DNA of 46,200 nt from Elusimicrobiota bacterium (GCA_016204975.1 JACQJP010000036.1:1-46200), one strand, 5' to 3'; counted from the stretch's first letter, positions 25,086-33,794 are shown. Made by a program: numbers and translations. Notes: generated from the sequence alone by a model not told the origin.

Positions 25086-25729
25086 CGCGAGGCCCCCCAG
25101 GCGGCGATGGGGGAAAAGCTCCTTCGGTGAATCCCACAACACCCCAGTCTCCCCAAGGCCCTGCGGTGGAAATGCGTGCCATACCCCTTGTGTCGGGCAA
25201 ACCCGTATCCCGGCAGCAAACGATCCCAAAAAAACATCCACCGATCCCGAACCACTTTGGCCACCACGCTGGCCGCCGCAATGCTCAAGGAGCGAGCATC
25301 TCCATCCACCACCGGCTGCTGAGGGCATCCCAGATCCGCAACCGCATGGGGACCGTCCACCAAGGCCAGGGCGGGTGCATGTTCCAAGCCCCGCACCGCC
25401 TGGCGCATGGCCCTGCGGGTGGCTTCCCAAACATTGCAGGCATCCACCACCTCAGAAGAGCTCCACCCCAGGGCGACGGTTCGCGAGGCCTTCAGGATGT
25501 CGGGAAGGAGGGCCTGCCGGGCCCGAGGGGAAAGCTGTTTGCTGTCTTTTAAGCCGGAAAGCCCCGCGGCCATCTGAAAATCCAGCACCACTGCCGCCGC
25601 CACGACCGGCCCGGCCCACGCCCCCCGACCCGCCTCATCTACCCCAGCCAAGCCTCCTGCGGGCAAACGTCTCAAAAGAGCGGCATCGAACTGAAGGTAG
25701 GAGCGGGAGGGGGGCAGATCCATGCCCAT
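25082..25729 (-). CDS. rnhB: Ribonuclease HII
   Basis: RNase HII nicks RNA-DNA hybrids and single ribonucleotides in DNA. The 215 residues show AGVDEAGRGAWAGPVVAAAV with the catalytic Asp-Glu, LKDSKQLSPRAR, DGDARSLSIAAASVVAKVVRDR with the third acidic group, and GYGFARHKGYGT. Two ATGs lie 6 bp apart at the start; I used the first. The gene is separated from rplS, its usual operon partner, by a 268-bp palindromic element. Confidence 0.95.
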   Translation of the reverse strand: MGMDLPPSRSYLQFDAALLRRLPAGGLAGVDEAGRGAWAGPVVAAAVVLDFQMAAGLSGLKDSKQLSPRARQALLPDILKASRTVALGWSSSEVVDACNVWEATRRAMRQAVRGLEHAPALALVDGPHAVADLGCPQQPVVDGDARSLSIAAASVVAKVVRDRWMFFWDRLLPGYGFARHKGYGTHFHRRALGRLGCCGIHRRSFSPIAAWGASR

Positions 25730-25750
25730 GGAGTGTCGGAAACTTCTTTA

Positions 25751-26018
25751 AGGGTCCGTGAAGAAATTACTGGCACATTTGGAGGCCCAGATTTGAGACG
25801 GATGCAAGGCGCGACGACGAAGCGTACCCGAAGGTACGTTGAGGAGAAGCAACGCAGCAGCCGGCCGAAGATGGGCCTCCCCGAAGGGCCAAGGCACTTT
25901 GGGGCTGCGACTGCGTTACTCGTCGCTCACATAGCCTCCAGCTATGCCACGCTCCTCATGCCTTGTCTCGCTCCCAAATTGACTTGGCAAATATGTCATT
26001 AATTTCTTCACGGACCCT
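25751..26018. mobile_element. 268-bp near-palindromic element between rplS and rnhB
   Basis: The ends are a perfect 19-bp inverted repeat, AGGGTCCGTGAAGAAATTA. Imperfect complementarity continues inward for about 100 bp per arm (GCAAGGCGCGACGACGAAGC facing GCTTGTCTCG-type sequence). Each arm carries a small hairpin (GTACCCGAAGGTAC; CATAGCCTCCAGCTATG). It has no coding frame with family features, so it fits a non-autonomous transposon or a large cruciform repeat. Its first two bases on the minus strand complete the rplS stop codon. Confidence 0.8.
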
Positions 26019-26388
26019 AAGGAATCTCCGCCGCGATCGAAACGGAAGGGGAGGGGGGCGAAGGAGCGGTTTTTTTCAGGTCCCCGGCTTCCAAACGCGC
26101 GGAGCGTCCAAAACGGCCGCGCAGGTAATACAGCCTGGCCCGGCGGGTCTTCCCGGTGCGGATCACCTCTATCCCGGCAATCCGAGGAGAACGCAGGGGA
26201 AAGCAACGCTCCACCCCCACGCCAAAGGAAGTTTTGCGGACCATAAAGCTCTCGGAGACCCCGGAACCTCTGCGGCGAATCACCACCCCCTCAAAAATCT
26301 GGATCCGCTCGGTATCCGCCTCCACCACCCGAAAATGGACTCGGACAGTGTCTCCCGCGCGAAACTCCGCAATGGTCTTCGCCTCCAT
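26017..26388 (-). CDS. rplS: 50S ribosomal protein L19
   Basis: L19 sits at the 30S-50S interface. The 123-residue product has the family core: [60 protein letters not shown] and [18 protein letters not shown]. After this a Pro/Ser-rich tail ([10 protein letters not shown]) extends it slightly. The ATG overlaps the trmD stop (TAATG). The TAG stop is made by one gene base plus the first two bases of the palindromic element, so the original C-terminus may have been different. Confidence 0.95.
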   Translation of the reverse strand: MEAKTIAEFRAGDTVRVHFRVVEADTERIQIFEGVVIRRRGSGVSESFMVRKTSFGVGVERCFPLRSPRIAGIEVIRTGKTRRARLYYLRGRFGRSARLEAGDLKKTAPSPPSPSVSIAAEIP

Positions 26389-27074
26389 TATTTTCGCGTG
26401 GCTCGGTAAGCCTCAAGAAGCTCCGGACGCCTGGCCAGCGTCACCTGCCGGGAGTGGACCCTTCTCCAATCCGCAATGGCACGATGGTCTCCGCACAAAA
26501 GCACTTCCGGAACCTTCCGGCCCCGCCAAACGGAGGGGCGGGTATATTGAGGGGCCTCCAGGAGATTCTCCACCCAAGAATCATTCCACAAGGAAGCGTT
26601 CTCCTTGACAACCCCCGGAACCCACCGCAAAACGGCATCCGTCAGCACCATGGCCGGGATCTCCCCTCCGGTCAGCACATAATCCCCGATGGAAATCTCG
26701 CGGTCCACGGTGGCCAGCCACCTCTCGTCCACCCCTTCATAATGCCCGCAAACCAAAATAAGATGCGGCTGGCCCGACAGTTCCCGCGCCGTGCGCTGCG
26801 AGAGCCGCTCCCCCTTGGGAGACAGGTAAACCGTCAGCGTCCCTTTTCTTCTCAGCTTCTGGACCGCCCGGTAGAGAGGCTCCGCCATCAGGAGCATCCC
26901 CCGGCCCCCCCCATAAGGCCGCGCATCCACCGTACGGCGCTTCCCAAAACCAAAATCCCGCAGGGAGTGCACCTCGATCTGAACCTGTCCCCTCTGCTGA
27001 GCCTTAAACAAAAGACTCTGGGAGAAGGGTCCCACAAACATCTCAGGAAACAAGGTCAGGATATCGATCCTCAC
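26388..27074 (-). CDS. trmD: tRNA (guanine-N1)-methyltransferase
   Basis: TrmD methylates G37 of tRNAs with SAM, preventing frameshifts. The 228 residues contain [23 protein letters not shown], the trefoil-knot SAM site [27 protein letters not shown] and [21 protein letters not shown]. The gene follows khpA by 13 bp; the usual intervening rimM is missing. Confidence 0.96.
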   Translation of the reverse strand: MRIDILTLFPEMFVGPFSQSLLFKAQQRGQVQIEVHSLRDFGFGKRRTVDARPYGGGRGMLLMAEPLYRAVQKLRRKGTLTVYLSPKGERLSQRTARELSGQPHLILVCGHYEGVDERWLATVDREISIGDYVLTGGEIPAMVLTDAVLRWVPGVVKENASLWNDSWVENLLEAPQYTRPSVWRGRKVPEVLLCGDHRAIADWRRVHSRQVTLARRPELLEAYRATRK

Positions 27075-27087
27075 AGAAAATCCCTAT

Positions 27088-27318
27088 TCATCCCAGGCTC
27101 AGAAAGATCTTCCTGCCGGAGGACCTGGCGCTGGCGGTATTTAAAAGCACCCGGATAGCCTTAATGACCCGCCCCTGCTTGCCGATCACCTTGCCTTTAT
27201 CCTCCTCAGCCACCTTCAGTTCAAACTTCAGCCCCCCATCCACTTCCATCTCCTGAACCTCAATTTGTGCCGGCTGACTCACCAAAGGCTCCACCAAAAA
27301 ACGTAAAAACTCCTGCAT
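27088..27318 (-). CDS. khpA: KH-domain RNA-binding protein KhpA
   Basis: The 76-residue protein is essentially one KH domain, with the GxxG loop in DKGKVIGKQGRVIKAIRVLL and a typical first strand (EVDGGLKFELKV). It lies between rpsP and trmD as in most bacteria. The family binds small RNAs or rRNA, often with KhpB, and affects envelope growth in some species. Confidence 0.92.
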   Translation of the reverse strand: MQEFLRFLVEPLVSQPAQIEVQEMEVDGGLKFELKVAEEDKGKVIGKQGRVIKAIRVLLNTASARSSGRKIFLSLG

Positions 27319-27322
27319 GGAA

Positions 27323-27601
27323 TTATCCCTCTACTTTTTCGCCGGCTCCCCCTCCTCCCCTCTCCCCATGCTTCAACAGGGCCTGCAGCCCCGGCGAGGT
27401 TTTTGCCCCATGGCTCTGCCAATAGGAAAGGCGCTCCGAATTGATCCGCAGCTTCTCCTTGGGATTCTCCTGGCGTGGATCATACTGGCCCAGCACTTCC
27501 AAAACAGCCTTATTCACCGCTTTGCTCTTTTCCGCAGCCACCACCCGAAACAGGGGCAGCTTCGGCCTTCCCACCCGCTGCAATCGAATCACGACCGCCA
27601 C
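27323..27601 (-). CDS. rpsP: 30S ribosomal protein S16
   Basis: S16 helps assemble the 30S body. From GTG 27601 the product is 92 residues beginning MAVVIRLQRVGRPKLPLFRVVAAE, followed by VLGQYDPRQENPKEKLRINSERLSYW and a GERGGGGAG-rich tail. I chose this start because the homologous N-terminus begins exactly here; an upstream ATG would add 54 non-family residues. It overlaps rpe by 13 bp, which suggests coupling. Confidence 0.95.
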   Translation of the reverse strand: MAVVIRLQRVGRPKLPLFRVVAAEKSKAVNKAVLEVLGQYDPRQENPKEKLRINSERLSYWQSHGAKTSPGLQALLKHGERGGGGAGEKVEG

Positions 27602-28296
27602 ATTCCACCCCCTACCCCCGCTGCCTCCCGGAGCTCGCGCAGCGCGCGAGCCGGAGAGCTTCGACCAAAAATGGCGCTTCCCGCCACCAAAACATCCGCC
27701 CCAGCCTCTACCACCAGCGAAACGGTATTCAAATCCACCCCGCCGTCCACCTGAAGATAGCAAGGCAACCGCAAGCGCCCGATCTCCTCACGCAAGCGCC
27801 GGATCTTGGGCAGGGTCTGTTCCTTGAACCTCTGACCAGAAAATCCGGGATCCACCGTCATCACCAAGGCCAAATCCAGCTCCGGCAAATAGGGCAACAG
27901 ACGCTCCACCGGGGTTTCCGGGCGGATAGCCAATCCGCAAGAAATTCCCAGCTTCCGAATTTCCCGTAAAATCCCTTGCGGTTCGGGACAGGCCTCCCAA
28001 TGCACCGTCAGCAGGGAGGCCCCCGCCTTGGCAAAGGCCGGCAAGAAAGCCCCGGGAGATTCTATCATTAAATGGACATCCAAAGGCAGTGGAGTCACCT
28101 TCTTCAAAGCGGCGACGCAATGCGGCCCAAAGGTCAAATTGGGAACAAAGTGACCATCCATCACATCCACTTGAATCCAATCCGCGCCGGCCTTCTGCAC
28201 CTCCCGCACCTGGCACGCCAAATCCGTCGGATCTGCCGCCAGAATGGAGGGCACAATCCGAATGGCGTCTGCCGTCACGGCGGGCAGGGAACTCAT
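27589..28296 (-). CDS. rpe: Ribulose-phosphate 3-epimerase
   Basis: Rpe interconverts ribulose-5-P and xylulose-5-P. The 235-residue TIM-barrel protein has PSILAADPTDL, WIQVDVMDGHFVPNLTFGP, DVHLMIESP, the DPGFSGQRF phosphate loop, LQVDGGVDLNT and VAGSAIFG. ATG overlaps the PASTA gene stop (ATGA). The last 15 or so residues (LREAAGVGGGMWRS) lie beyond the family core and include the overlap with rpsP. Confidence 0.95.
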   Translation of the reverse strand: MSSLPAVTADAIRIVPSILAADPTDLACQVREVQKAGADWIQVDVMDGHFVPNLTFGPHCVAALKKVTPLPLDVHLMIESPGAFLPAFAKAGASLLTVHWEACPEPQGILREIRKLGISCGLAIRPETPVERLLPYLPELDLALVMTVDPGFSGQRFKEQTLPKIRRLREEIGRLRLPCYLQVDGGVDLNTVSLVVEAGADVLVAGSAIFGRSSPARALRELREAAGVGGGMWRS

Positions 28297-29249
28297 GGGA
28301 GCTGCCTCTCCTCCACCAGAATGTCGTCGACGTAAATGCGCGCCCGGGCAAAATCCCCAGCCGGCAAAACCAGCTCCAGATCGCTCCCCGCAGGACGCAG
28401 CCCCTGAAAAACCTCCCTCTCCCCGGAGGAGTCCACCAGGGTCACCCGCATCCTGCGATCCGCACCGCCCTCCGGCACCCGATACACCAAACGCTTACCG
28501 TCCCCATCGGCGGAAGGCTTTGGACGCGCGCTGATCAAAAACCGGATCCGAAGCCCTCGATGGAGCACATCATCCGGATCCGGCTGCTGCTCCAGTATCG
28601 TCCCCTGGGCGGAGAGTGACTGGGGATCGGAATCCACGGTCACGTCCAGCCGCGTCTCCCGCGCCCAGACCTGCGCCTCCTCCCAGCTCTTCTGGCGGAA
28701 ATCCGGCATCAGAACCATCCCGGCAGGTGGGCGCCCCACAGAGAGGGTGAGGCTCACCAAGGCGCCCTTCCCCGCCGCCATCTCTGCCTTGGGCTCCTGA
28801 GCCATCACCAGTCCCTTTTCATACCGGAGGGAATAGGCTTCGGTCACCTCCCCCAGCTGCAGCTGGTTCTGGCGCAGACTGAGTTCCGCCTTGCGCAGGG
28901 GCGCCCCGCTTAAGGCGGGGACAAAAACCGTCTCCCCTCCATGGCTGAGCACCACGCGGATGACCTTGCCCTCCCTGACAATCGATTCGGGATCAGGGTA
29001 CTGCCTCAAGATCGCACCCGGGGGAATCGCATCGTCAAACTCCTCCCCCTCCTTCAGCAAGGGGAGGCTCAGCGAAGACAGGGTTCTTACCGCATTGAGC
29101 ACGGATTTCCCGCGCAGGTCCGGAAGCACCTGCTCCTTGCGAGAATGGATGAAGGATTCCATGGCCCACTGAAAACAGACGACGGCCAAGGTCGCCAACA
29201 AGGCACCCAGAAAAAACACCTCCACCCACCGCTTCAGGGATTGGAACAT
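28293..29249 (-). CDS. Membrane-anchored PASTA-repeat protein
   Basis: The 318 residues have one membrane segment at about 12-32, so the rest should be periplasmic or extracytoplasmic. Three PASTA-like units follow, at about 40-105, 106-172 and 173-240, with patterns such as VLPDLRGKSVLNAVRTL, ILRQYPDPESIVREG, MPDFRQKSWEEAQVWA and ILEQQPDPDDVLHRG. A C-terminal beta-rich domain (about 245-318) ends RIYVDDILVEE. PASTA domains bind peptidoglycan or muropeptides in kinases and PBPs; neither catalytic part is present here. It sits between fmt and rpe. Confidence 0.85.
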   Translation of the reverse strand: MFQSLKRWVEVFFLGALLATLAVVCFQWAMESFIHSRKEQVLPDLRGKSVLNAVRTLSSLSLPLLKEGEEFDDAIPPGAILRQYPDPESIVREGKVIRVVLSHGGETVFVPALSGAPLRKAELSLRQNQLQLGEVTEAYSLRYEKGLVMAQEPKAEMAAGKGALVSLTLSVGRPPAGMVLMPDFRQKSWEEAQVWARETRLDVTVDSDPQSLSAQGTILEQQPDPDDVLHRGLRIRFLISARPKPSADGDGKRLVYRVPEGGADRRMRVTLVDSSGEREVFQGLRPAGSDLELVLPAGDFARARIYVDDILVEERQLP

Positions 29250-29273
29250 CGGCAGAATGAAGCCGCGAAATTC

Positions 29274-30224
29274 CTAATTAAACAAATCTCCCGGTTTAAG
29301 CCTTCGGCCGTTTGCGAAATCCCACGCGGGCATCGCCTTCCCACCTTCCGGCCGAACACTTAAAACCAGGAGTGAACCCTCGAGGCATTTTACCACAAAG
29401 CCTCGTCCGCTTTCAATCCGAAGGACCTCTCCCGGCTGAGCGGAGCCTCTCTGTGCCGGCGGCATCTCCCAAACCGCCGCCTTAAAAAACTGAACGCGCA
29501 AAGGCTTTTTTTGGGAAGGACTCCAAAAAGCAAAGGCCTGGGGACCCAAGGCGAGGGCGCGAACCTGATTAAAAACCTCCCGGGCCGGACGCCGAAAATC
29601 AATGCGGCACCGCTCCTTGCTCAAAGCGGGGGCTGCGGAGGGCGCGCCTGTTTGGGGAAGGGCGGTCCGTATGCCCGCCTGAAGCTGCCGCAGGCACTCC
29701 CCCAGCGCACGAACCCCATGCCGCACCAGCTTCTCCAGCAAAGACCGGGCATCCTCCTCCCGCTCGATGGGAACCTCATATTTCAGAAAAACCGGTCCGG
29801 CGTCCATCTGCTCCTCCATCCAAAAACAGGTCACGCCCGTTTGCGCCTTCCCCTCCAACAAGGCCCACTGGACCGGGGCCGCCCCACGGTACTCCGGGAG
29901 CAGGGAGAAGTGGACGTTCAGGTTCCCCAAGCGGGGAACCTCTAAAATCTTCCCGGGCAGAATCCTTCCGTAGGCAACCAGGACGGCTAGATCGGGACTC
30001 AGGCGGCTGAAATCGCCTTCCAGTTCGCAGAGGCTCTCCGGTTGAAATACGGGAATCCCGCGCCTCTGCGACCAGAGCTTCACCGGCGTGGGCGCCGGGC
30101 GCAATCCACGCCCCGCCGGGCGATCGGGACGGGTCACCGTCCCAACGATCTCGTGCCCCTCCCGCTCCAGAAACTCCAAAAAGGGAAGGGCATAATCGGG
30201 GGTTCCATAAAATAATATCCGCAT
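29274..30224 (-). CDS. fmt: Methionyl-tRNA formyltransferase
   Basis: Fmt formylates initiator Met-tRNA. The 316 residues have RILFYGTPDYALPFLEFL, VVTRPDRPAGRG-type sequence (GTVTRPDRPAGRG), the catalytic region LNVHFSLLPEYRGAAPVQWALLEG, GVTCFWMEEQMDAGPVF and a C-terminal tRNA-binding domain (RVQFFKAAVWE, GEVLRIESGRGFVVKC). It follows def by 13 bp, the common def-fmt pairing. Confidence 0.96.
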   Translation of the reverse strand: MRILFYGTPDYALPFLEFLEREGHEIVGTVTRPDRPAGRGLRPAPTPVKLWSQRRGIPVFQPESLCELEGDFSRLSPDLAVLVAYGRILPGKILEVPRLGNLNVHFSLLPEYRGAAPVQWALLEGKAQTGVTCFWMEEQMDAGPVFLKYEVPIEREEDARSLLEKLVRHGVRALGECLRQLQAGIRTALPQTGAPSAAPALSKERCRIDFRRPAREVFNQVRALALGPQAFAFWSPSQKKPLRVQFFKAAVWEMPPAQRGSAQPGEVLRIESGRGFVVKCLEGSLLVLSVRPEGGKAMPAWDFANGRRLKPGDLFN

Positions 30225-30237
30225 AAATCCTCTGCCC

Positions 30238-30750
30238 TCAACCCCATTCTCGCTTAAGTTTTCGAATCAAACGCTTGACCTTCAGACGTGAAAAAAGCGG
30301 CAGATGATCGATAAAAAGCTTCCCGTTTAAATGATCCAGCTCATGCTGAAAGGCCCGGGCCAAAAGCCCTTCCCCGGCCCACTCCACGGGCAACCCTTTC
30401 TCATTCACCGCCCGCACCACTACCCGGGCCGCCCGATGGATTGGGGCATAAAGGCCCGGAATGGAGAGGCACCCCTCCTCCTCCTGTTGGAACCCTTGCT
30501 TGGAGACGATCACCGGATTGATCAACACCACCCTCCGGGATTCCCCCTGGGGTTTCACATCGATGACCGCCAACCGCAGCGCAAGGCCGATCTGCGGAGC
30601 CGCCAACCCCACCCCGCGGGCCGCCTCCATGGTGGCCCACATGTCCTTGAGGAGGGACTGAAGTTGCGGGCCGTGATTTTTCCAGTCAAAATCTCGAGCC
30701 TTTTGACGCAAAACCGGCTCGCCATATTTCGTGACGCGCAGCACAGACAT
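30238..30750 (-). CDS. def: Peptide deformylase
   Basis: Def removes the N-formyl group from new proteins. The 170 residues contain all three metalloprotease motifs: GVGLAAPQIG, EEGCLSIPG (with the Cys metal ligand) and QHELDHLNGKLFID (two His ligands and the catalytic Glu). It leads the long minus-strand operon. A TACAAT -10-like box is at 30766-30771; any -35 would fall in the end of the MITE at 30778. Confidence 0.96.
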   Translation of the reverse strand: MSVLRVTKYGEPVLRQKARDFDWKNHGPQLQSLLKDMWATMEAARGVGLAAPQIGLALRLAVIDVKPQGESRRVVLINPVIVSKQGFQQEEEGCLSIPGLYAPIHRAARVVVRAVNEKGLPVEWAGEGLLARAFQHELDHLNGKLFIDHLPLFSRLKVKRLIRKLKREWG

Positions 30751-30777
30751 GGTTCAATCTAAAAAATTGTAACATAT

Positions 30778-30995
30778 CTGGACTTTTGCAAATTTATGGA
30801 GAAGGGGGTGGCTGGGGATTTGCCCTGCAGACCCCGTAGTGGAGTGGACTTCGCTGCAGTTTTGGCGGTCGTTCGGACACCAGCCGAAGGCTGCGTGGGA
30901 CCCTCTGGGGGAAACCGACGGGACTGGTTTCCCGGGGTTCGGGGGCTAAGGGCAAACCCCAGACAGAACCCCAGTTCCATTTTGCAAAAGTCCAG
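30778..30995. mobile_element. MITE-like element with about 50-bp imperfect terminal inverted repeats
   Basis: The left end reads CTGGACTTTTGCAAATTTAT, the right end TCCATTTTGCAAAAGTCCAG. Matching continues inward through GGGG.TTTGCCCT on both sides. The 218-bp element lies between the divergent def and glpD-like genes. It carries the first part of a longer spurious reading frame into glpD. Interior sequence includes a diverged segment (CCAGCCGAAGGCTGCGTGGG) distantly like the 57-bp repeat. Confidence 0.8.
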
Positions 30996-31011
30996 TACAG
31001 AAGGGAAGAGG

Positions 31012-32331
31012 ATGGAAAAATTCGACACCATCGTAATCGGCGGAGGCATCACCGGAGCGGCGGTAGCCAGAGACGCCGCCATGCGGGGCCTCACCACCTT
31101 GCTGATTGAAAAATCGGAGCCGGGCAGGGCTACCACCGCCTCCTCCACCCATCTTCTCCATGGGGGGCTGAGGTATCTCCTGTATGACCTAAAGACTGCC
31201 CAGGAAAGCGCCTGGGACTGTGGGCATATCCTCCGCATCGCACGCCCCCTCTTTCAGCGGCAATTTTTTCTCTGGCCCGTCTATCGCCACCATCGCCACG
31301 GCATGGAGACGGTGGAGACCCTTCTGGAGGTCTACGACCGATGGCAGGGCCTGAAAGAGGGGTTGCCCCACCGGCGTTTCAGCGTCCGCCAAGCCCTGGA
31401 GCACCTGCCCTCCCTCAAATCCCAAGGGCTCCTGGGAGCCCTCCGCTTCGACGAATGGTGGATGGATCCGGTGCGCCTGGTAGAAGAGACCCTGGCTTCC
31501 GCCCAACGATACGGGGCGAGAATCCAAACGCGAACGCAGGTCCGCAAGCTCCTGAAATCCGGAAACCTCATCGAGGGCGTGGAAACAGAGTCCGCCATAG
31601 GCCCCCAACGCTTCGGTTGCCGAATCCTTCTCAATACCACCGGACCCTGGACCCAAGAGATCTGCCGGATGGCGGGGATCGCTCTGCCTATGTCCCTGAG
31701 GAAGGGAATCCACCTGGTTTATCCGGGGACCCTCACCCCCACCGCAGTCCTTCTGGAGGCCATAGACCGGAAACGCTACATCTTTGTGGTCCCCTTGAAT
31801 CAAAAAACCCTGCTGGGCCCCACCGACGATCCCTGGGAAGGCTCTCCCGATTCCCTGAAGGCCGAGCCCCATGAAATCGAATATCTGCTTCAATCGGCCC
31901 AGAGGAGCTTCCAGGACTTTCCCACACAATTTTCGAGCACCACAGCGGGGGCGCGTCCCATCCTTTTCCAACCGGCCTCCCCCAATCTTCTTTCCCGGGA
32001 CCATGCCGTCTTAGACCACGAGATTCTCCACGGGATCTCGGGACTTCTGACCCTCGCCGGGGGAAAACTTTCCACCCACCGCAAGATGGCTCAAGACGCC
32101 GTGAACCTGGCCCTGAAAAAACTGGGAAAAAACCTTCCCTGCCGGACGCACCTGGAGACCTTGGAGGGCCTGCCCCTGCCGGAATCCGAGCGGCTGAAAC
32201 GCTATGCCCATCGCTTTCCCCCAGCCACCTCTTTGCCTGGACGGATACAAACTCTCCAAAAAAGATTTCGGGCCCTTCTGGTTTTGGGAGCCTTCGCATG
32301 CCGACACTGGATGAGGCGATTGAAGATTTAA
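31012..32331 (+). CDS. glpD: GlpD-like FAD-dependent glycerol-3-phosphate dehydrogenase, short form
   Basis: The enzyme class oxidises glycerol-3-phosphate to DHAP with FAD at the membrane. From ATG 31012, preceded by AAGGGAAGAGG, the product is 439 residues. The N terminus has the FAD-binding TIVIGGGITGAAVARDAA, then STHLLHGGLRYL, LNTTGPWT, SLRKGIHLVYPG, PLNQKTLLGPTDDP, AGARPILF and LTLAGGKLSTHRKMAQDA. Only about 60 residues follow this, so most of the usual GlpD C-terminal domain is missing. It overlaps the next gene by 34 bp. A related oxidase with another substrate is possible. Confidence 0.8.
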   Translation: MEKFDTIVIGGGITGAAVARDAAMRGLTTLLIEKSEPGRATTASSTHLLHGGLRYLLYDLKTAQESAWDCGHILRIARPLFQRQFFLWPVYRHHRHGMETVETLLEVYDRWQGLKEGLPHRRFSVRQALEHLPSLKSQGLLGALRFDEWWMDPVRLVEETLASAQRYGARIQTRTQVRKLLKSGNLIEGVETESAIGPQRFGCRILLNTTGPWTQEICRMAGIALPMSLRKGIHLVYPGTLTPTAVLLEAIDRKRYIFVVPLNQKTLLGPTDDPWEGSPDSLKAEPHEIEYLLQSAQRSFQDFPTQFSSTTAGARPILFQPASPNLLSRDHAVLDHEILHGISGLLTLAGGKLSTHRKMAQDAVNLALKKLGKNLPCRTHLETLEGLPLPESERLKRYAHRFPPATSLPGRIQTLQKRFRALLVLGAFACRHWMRRLKI

Positions 32332-33794
32332 AGGCCGGCTTTCCACGGGATCGGCTGCTGCTGGATCCCGAACAAAGGCTGGCCTACGCCCAGGACCGAT
32401 GGCCCTACGCCCTCTGGTGGACGAAAGAGGAGCGCCTAAGCCGCACACCTCTGGCGGTCCTGCAACCCCTCTGCGAGGAGGAGATCGCCCGGATCCTCCC
32501 ATGGGCCAGGGCGCACTCCCTGGCGGTCCTTTTCCGGGGAGGAGGCTCGGGGGTCTGCGGAGCCGCCATCCCCCCGAAGGAGAAAAACTCGGTCATTGTG
32601 GACATGACCCGGATGAATCGGATTCTGCACCTCGATCTTGAGGAAGATCCCCCCAGCGTCACGGTGCAGTCGGGCCTGCTGGGAGGGGAATTGGAGAAGG
32701 CCCTGCAGGCGCGTGGCTACACCACAGGACATTCCCCGGCCTCTCTGCACATCTCCACGGTCGGCGGATGGATCGCCACCCGCTCCTGCGGACAGCTCTC
32801 CACCCGGTACGGAAATATCGGAGCCACCGTTTTAGAACTGAAAGTGATCGACGCGGAGGGGAAGACCCAAACCCTCTCGCAGGTGGAGGAGTGGCTGGGC
32901 AGCGAGGGAACGCTGGGAGGCATCCTGGAGGCGCGCCTGAGGATTTTTCCATGGGCGGCCCCCCGGCGGTTCCAGTCTTGGGAGTTTAAGGACCTCCCCG
33001 CCGCCCTTTCGGCCTGCCGAGCCCTGCTGGAGTCCGGGATCCTCCCCCTGGTCCTTCGGCTCTACGATCCCGCCGACCGCTTGATCCTGGGTCCTGCGCA
33101 AAAACCCGGGATCTTACCGGAGGCCTTCCATGGCATTCTCCTGCGGCACCCCACCTGGATGGACCGAGCTTTGACCTGGGGCGAAAAAAAGAGCTGGCTC
33201 AAGCCTCTGGTGCTCACGATCTTCGAGGACTCCGAGCGTTCCTTCCTCAAAGGCTCCGCGCGCGCGGAAATACTCTTCAAAACCTGGGGAGGGAAGCTTC
33301 TGGGGCCCGGGCCCGCCCGAATCTGGTGGAAGAAACGCTATGACTTGGGATTTGAGATCGTAGAAGGATATTTCCGGAGGGGCTGCTTCACGGACACCCT
33401 GGACGCCTGGGCAGAGTGGGAAAAACTGAGTTCCCTCTACCAAACGCTGAAGGCTCGGCTCCGCTCCCGGTGCCTGCTCCTGGCGCATCTGGCCCACTTT
33501 ACTCCCCAAGGGGCCTGTCTCTACCTAACCCTAGCGGGCAGCGCGGGGAGCTTTCAAAAAACCAGAGAGCTTTACCGCGAACTCTGGCGAATGGCGCTGG
33601 AGACCTGCATCGAAGGTGGTGCTAAAGTAAATCACCACCATAACATCGGGCTGGCCAAACAACCCTGGATCGAGGAGGCCGTGGACCCGGAATGGAAACG
33701 AATCTACCTCGCCAAAAAAATGGAGCGGGACCCCTCCCGGCTCTTCAACCCCGACAAACTCTTTCGCCCGCCAGAGGCGGGACGACTTCGCTAG
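32298..33794 (+). CDS. FAD-linked oxidase of the alkyl-DHAP synthase-like family
   Basis: The 498-residue flavoprotein has a PCMH-type FAD domain: VLFRGGGSGVCGAAIP, VTVQSGLLGGELEKALQARG, TTGHSPASLHISTVGGWIATRS, and YGNIGATVLELKVI. The TTGHSP/STVGGW/YGNI set, together with the late VNHHHNIG (three His), resembles alkylglycerone-phosphate synthase. That enzyme swaps the acyl group of acyl-DHAP for a fatty alcohol in ether-lipid synthesis. It overlaps the GlpD-like gene, which could supply DHAP. Many relatives are uncharacterised, so the exact reaction is inference. The last nine residues (RPPEAGRLR) come from a half-copy of the 57-bp repeat. Confidence 0.75.
   Translation: MPTLDEAIEDLKAGFPRDRLLLDPEQRLAYAQDRWPYALWWTKEERLSRTPLAVLQPLCEEEIARILPWARAHSLAVLFRGGGSGVCGAAIPPKEKNSVIVDMTRMNRILHLDLEEDPPSVTVQSGLLGGELEKALQARGYTTGHSPASLHISTVGGWIATRSCGQLSTRYGNIGATVLELKVIDAEGKTQTLSQVEEWLGSEGTLGGILEARLRIFPWAAPRRFQSWEFKDLPAALSACRALLESGILPLVLRLYDPADRLILGPAQKPGILPEAFHGILLRHPTWMDRALTWGEKKSWLKPLVLTIFEDSERSFLKGSARAEILFKTWGGKLLGPGPARIWWKKRYDLGFEIVEGYFRRGCFTDTLDAWAEWEKLSSLYQTLKARLRSRCLLLAHLAHFTPQGACLYLTLAGSAGSFQKTRELYRELWRMALETCIEGGAKVNHHHNIGLAKQPWIEEAVDPEWKRIYLAKKMERDPSRLFNPDKLFRPPEAGRLR
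33767..33792 (+). repeat. Right half of a 57-bp dispersed repeat
   Basis: CGCCCGCCAGAGGCGGGACG and the following ACTTCGCT match the right half of the copy at 19435, with the same CCCGCC-AGA-GGCGGG hairpin. It forms the C-terminal codons of the flavoprotein gene and directly precedes a full copy. Confidence 0.65.

Noticed and set aside
27625-27665. GC-rich palindrome near the rpe end as another 57-bp repeat copy
   Set aside because: It forms a hairpin (GCTCGCGC/GCGCGAGC) but does not match the repeat consensus.
30796-31011. N-terminal extension of the GlpD-like protein
   Set aside because: It is the interior of the MITE-like element; ATG 31012 has a good ribosome-binding site and directly precedes the FAD motif.
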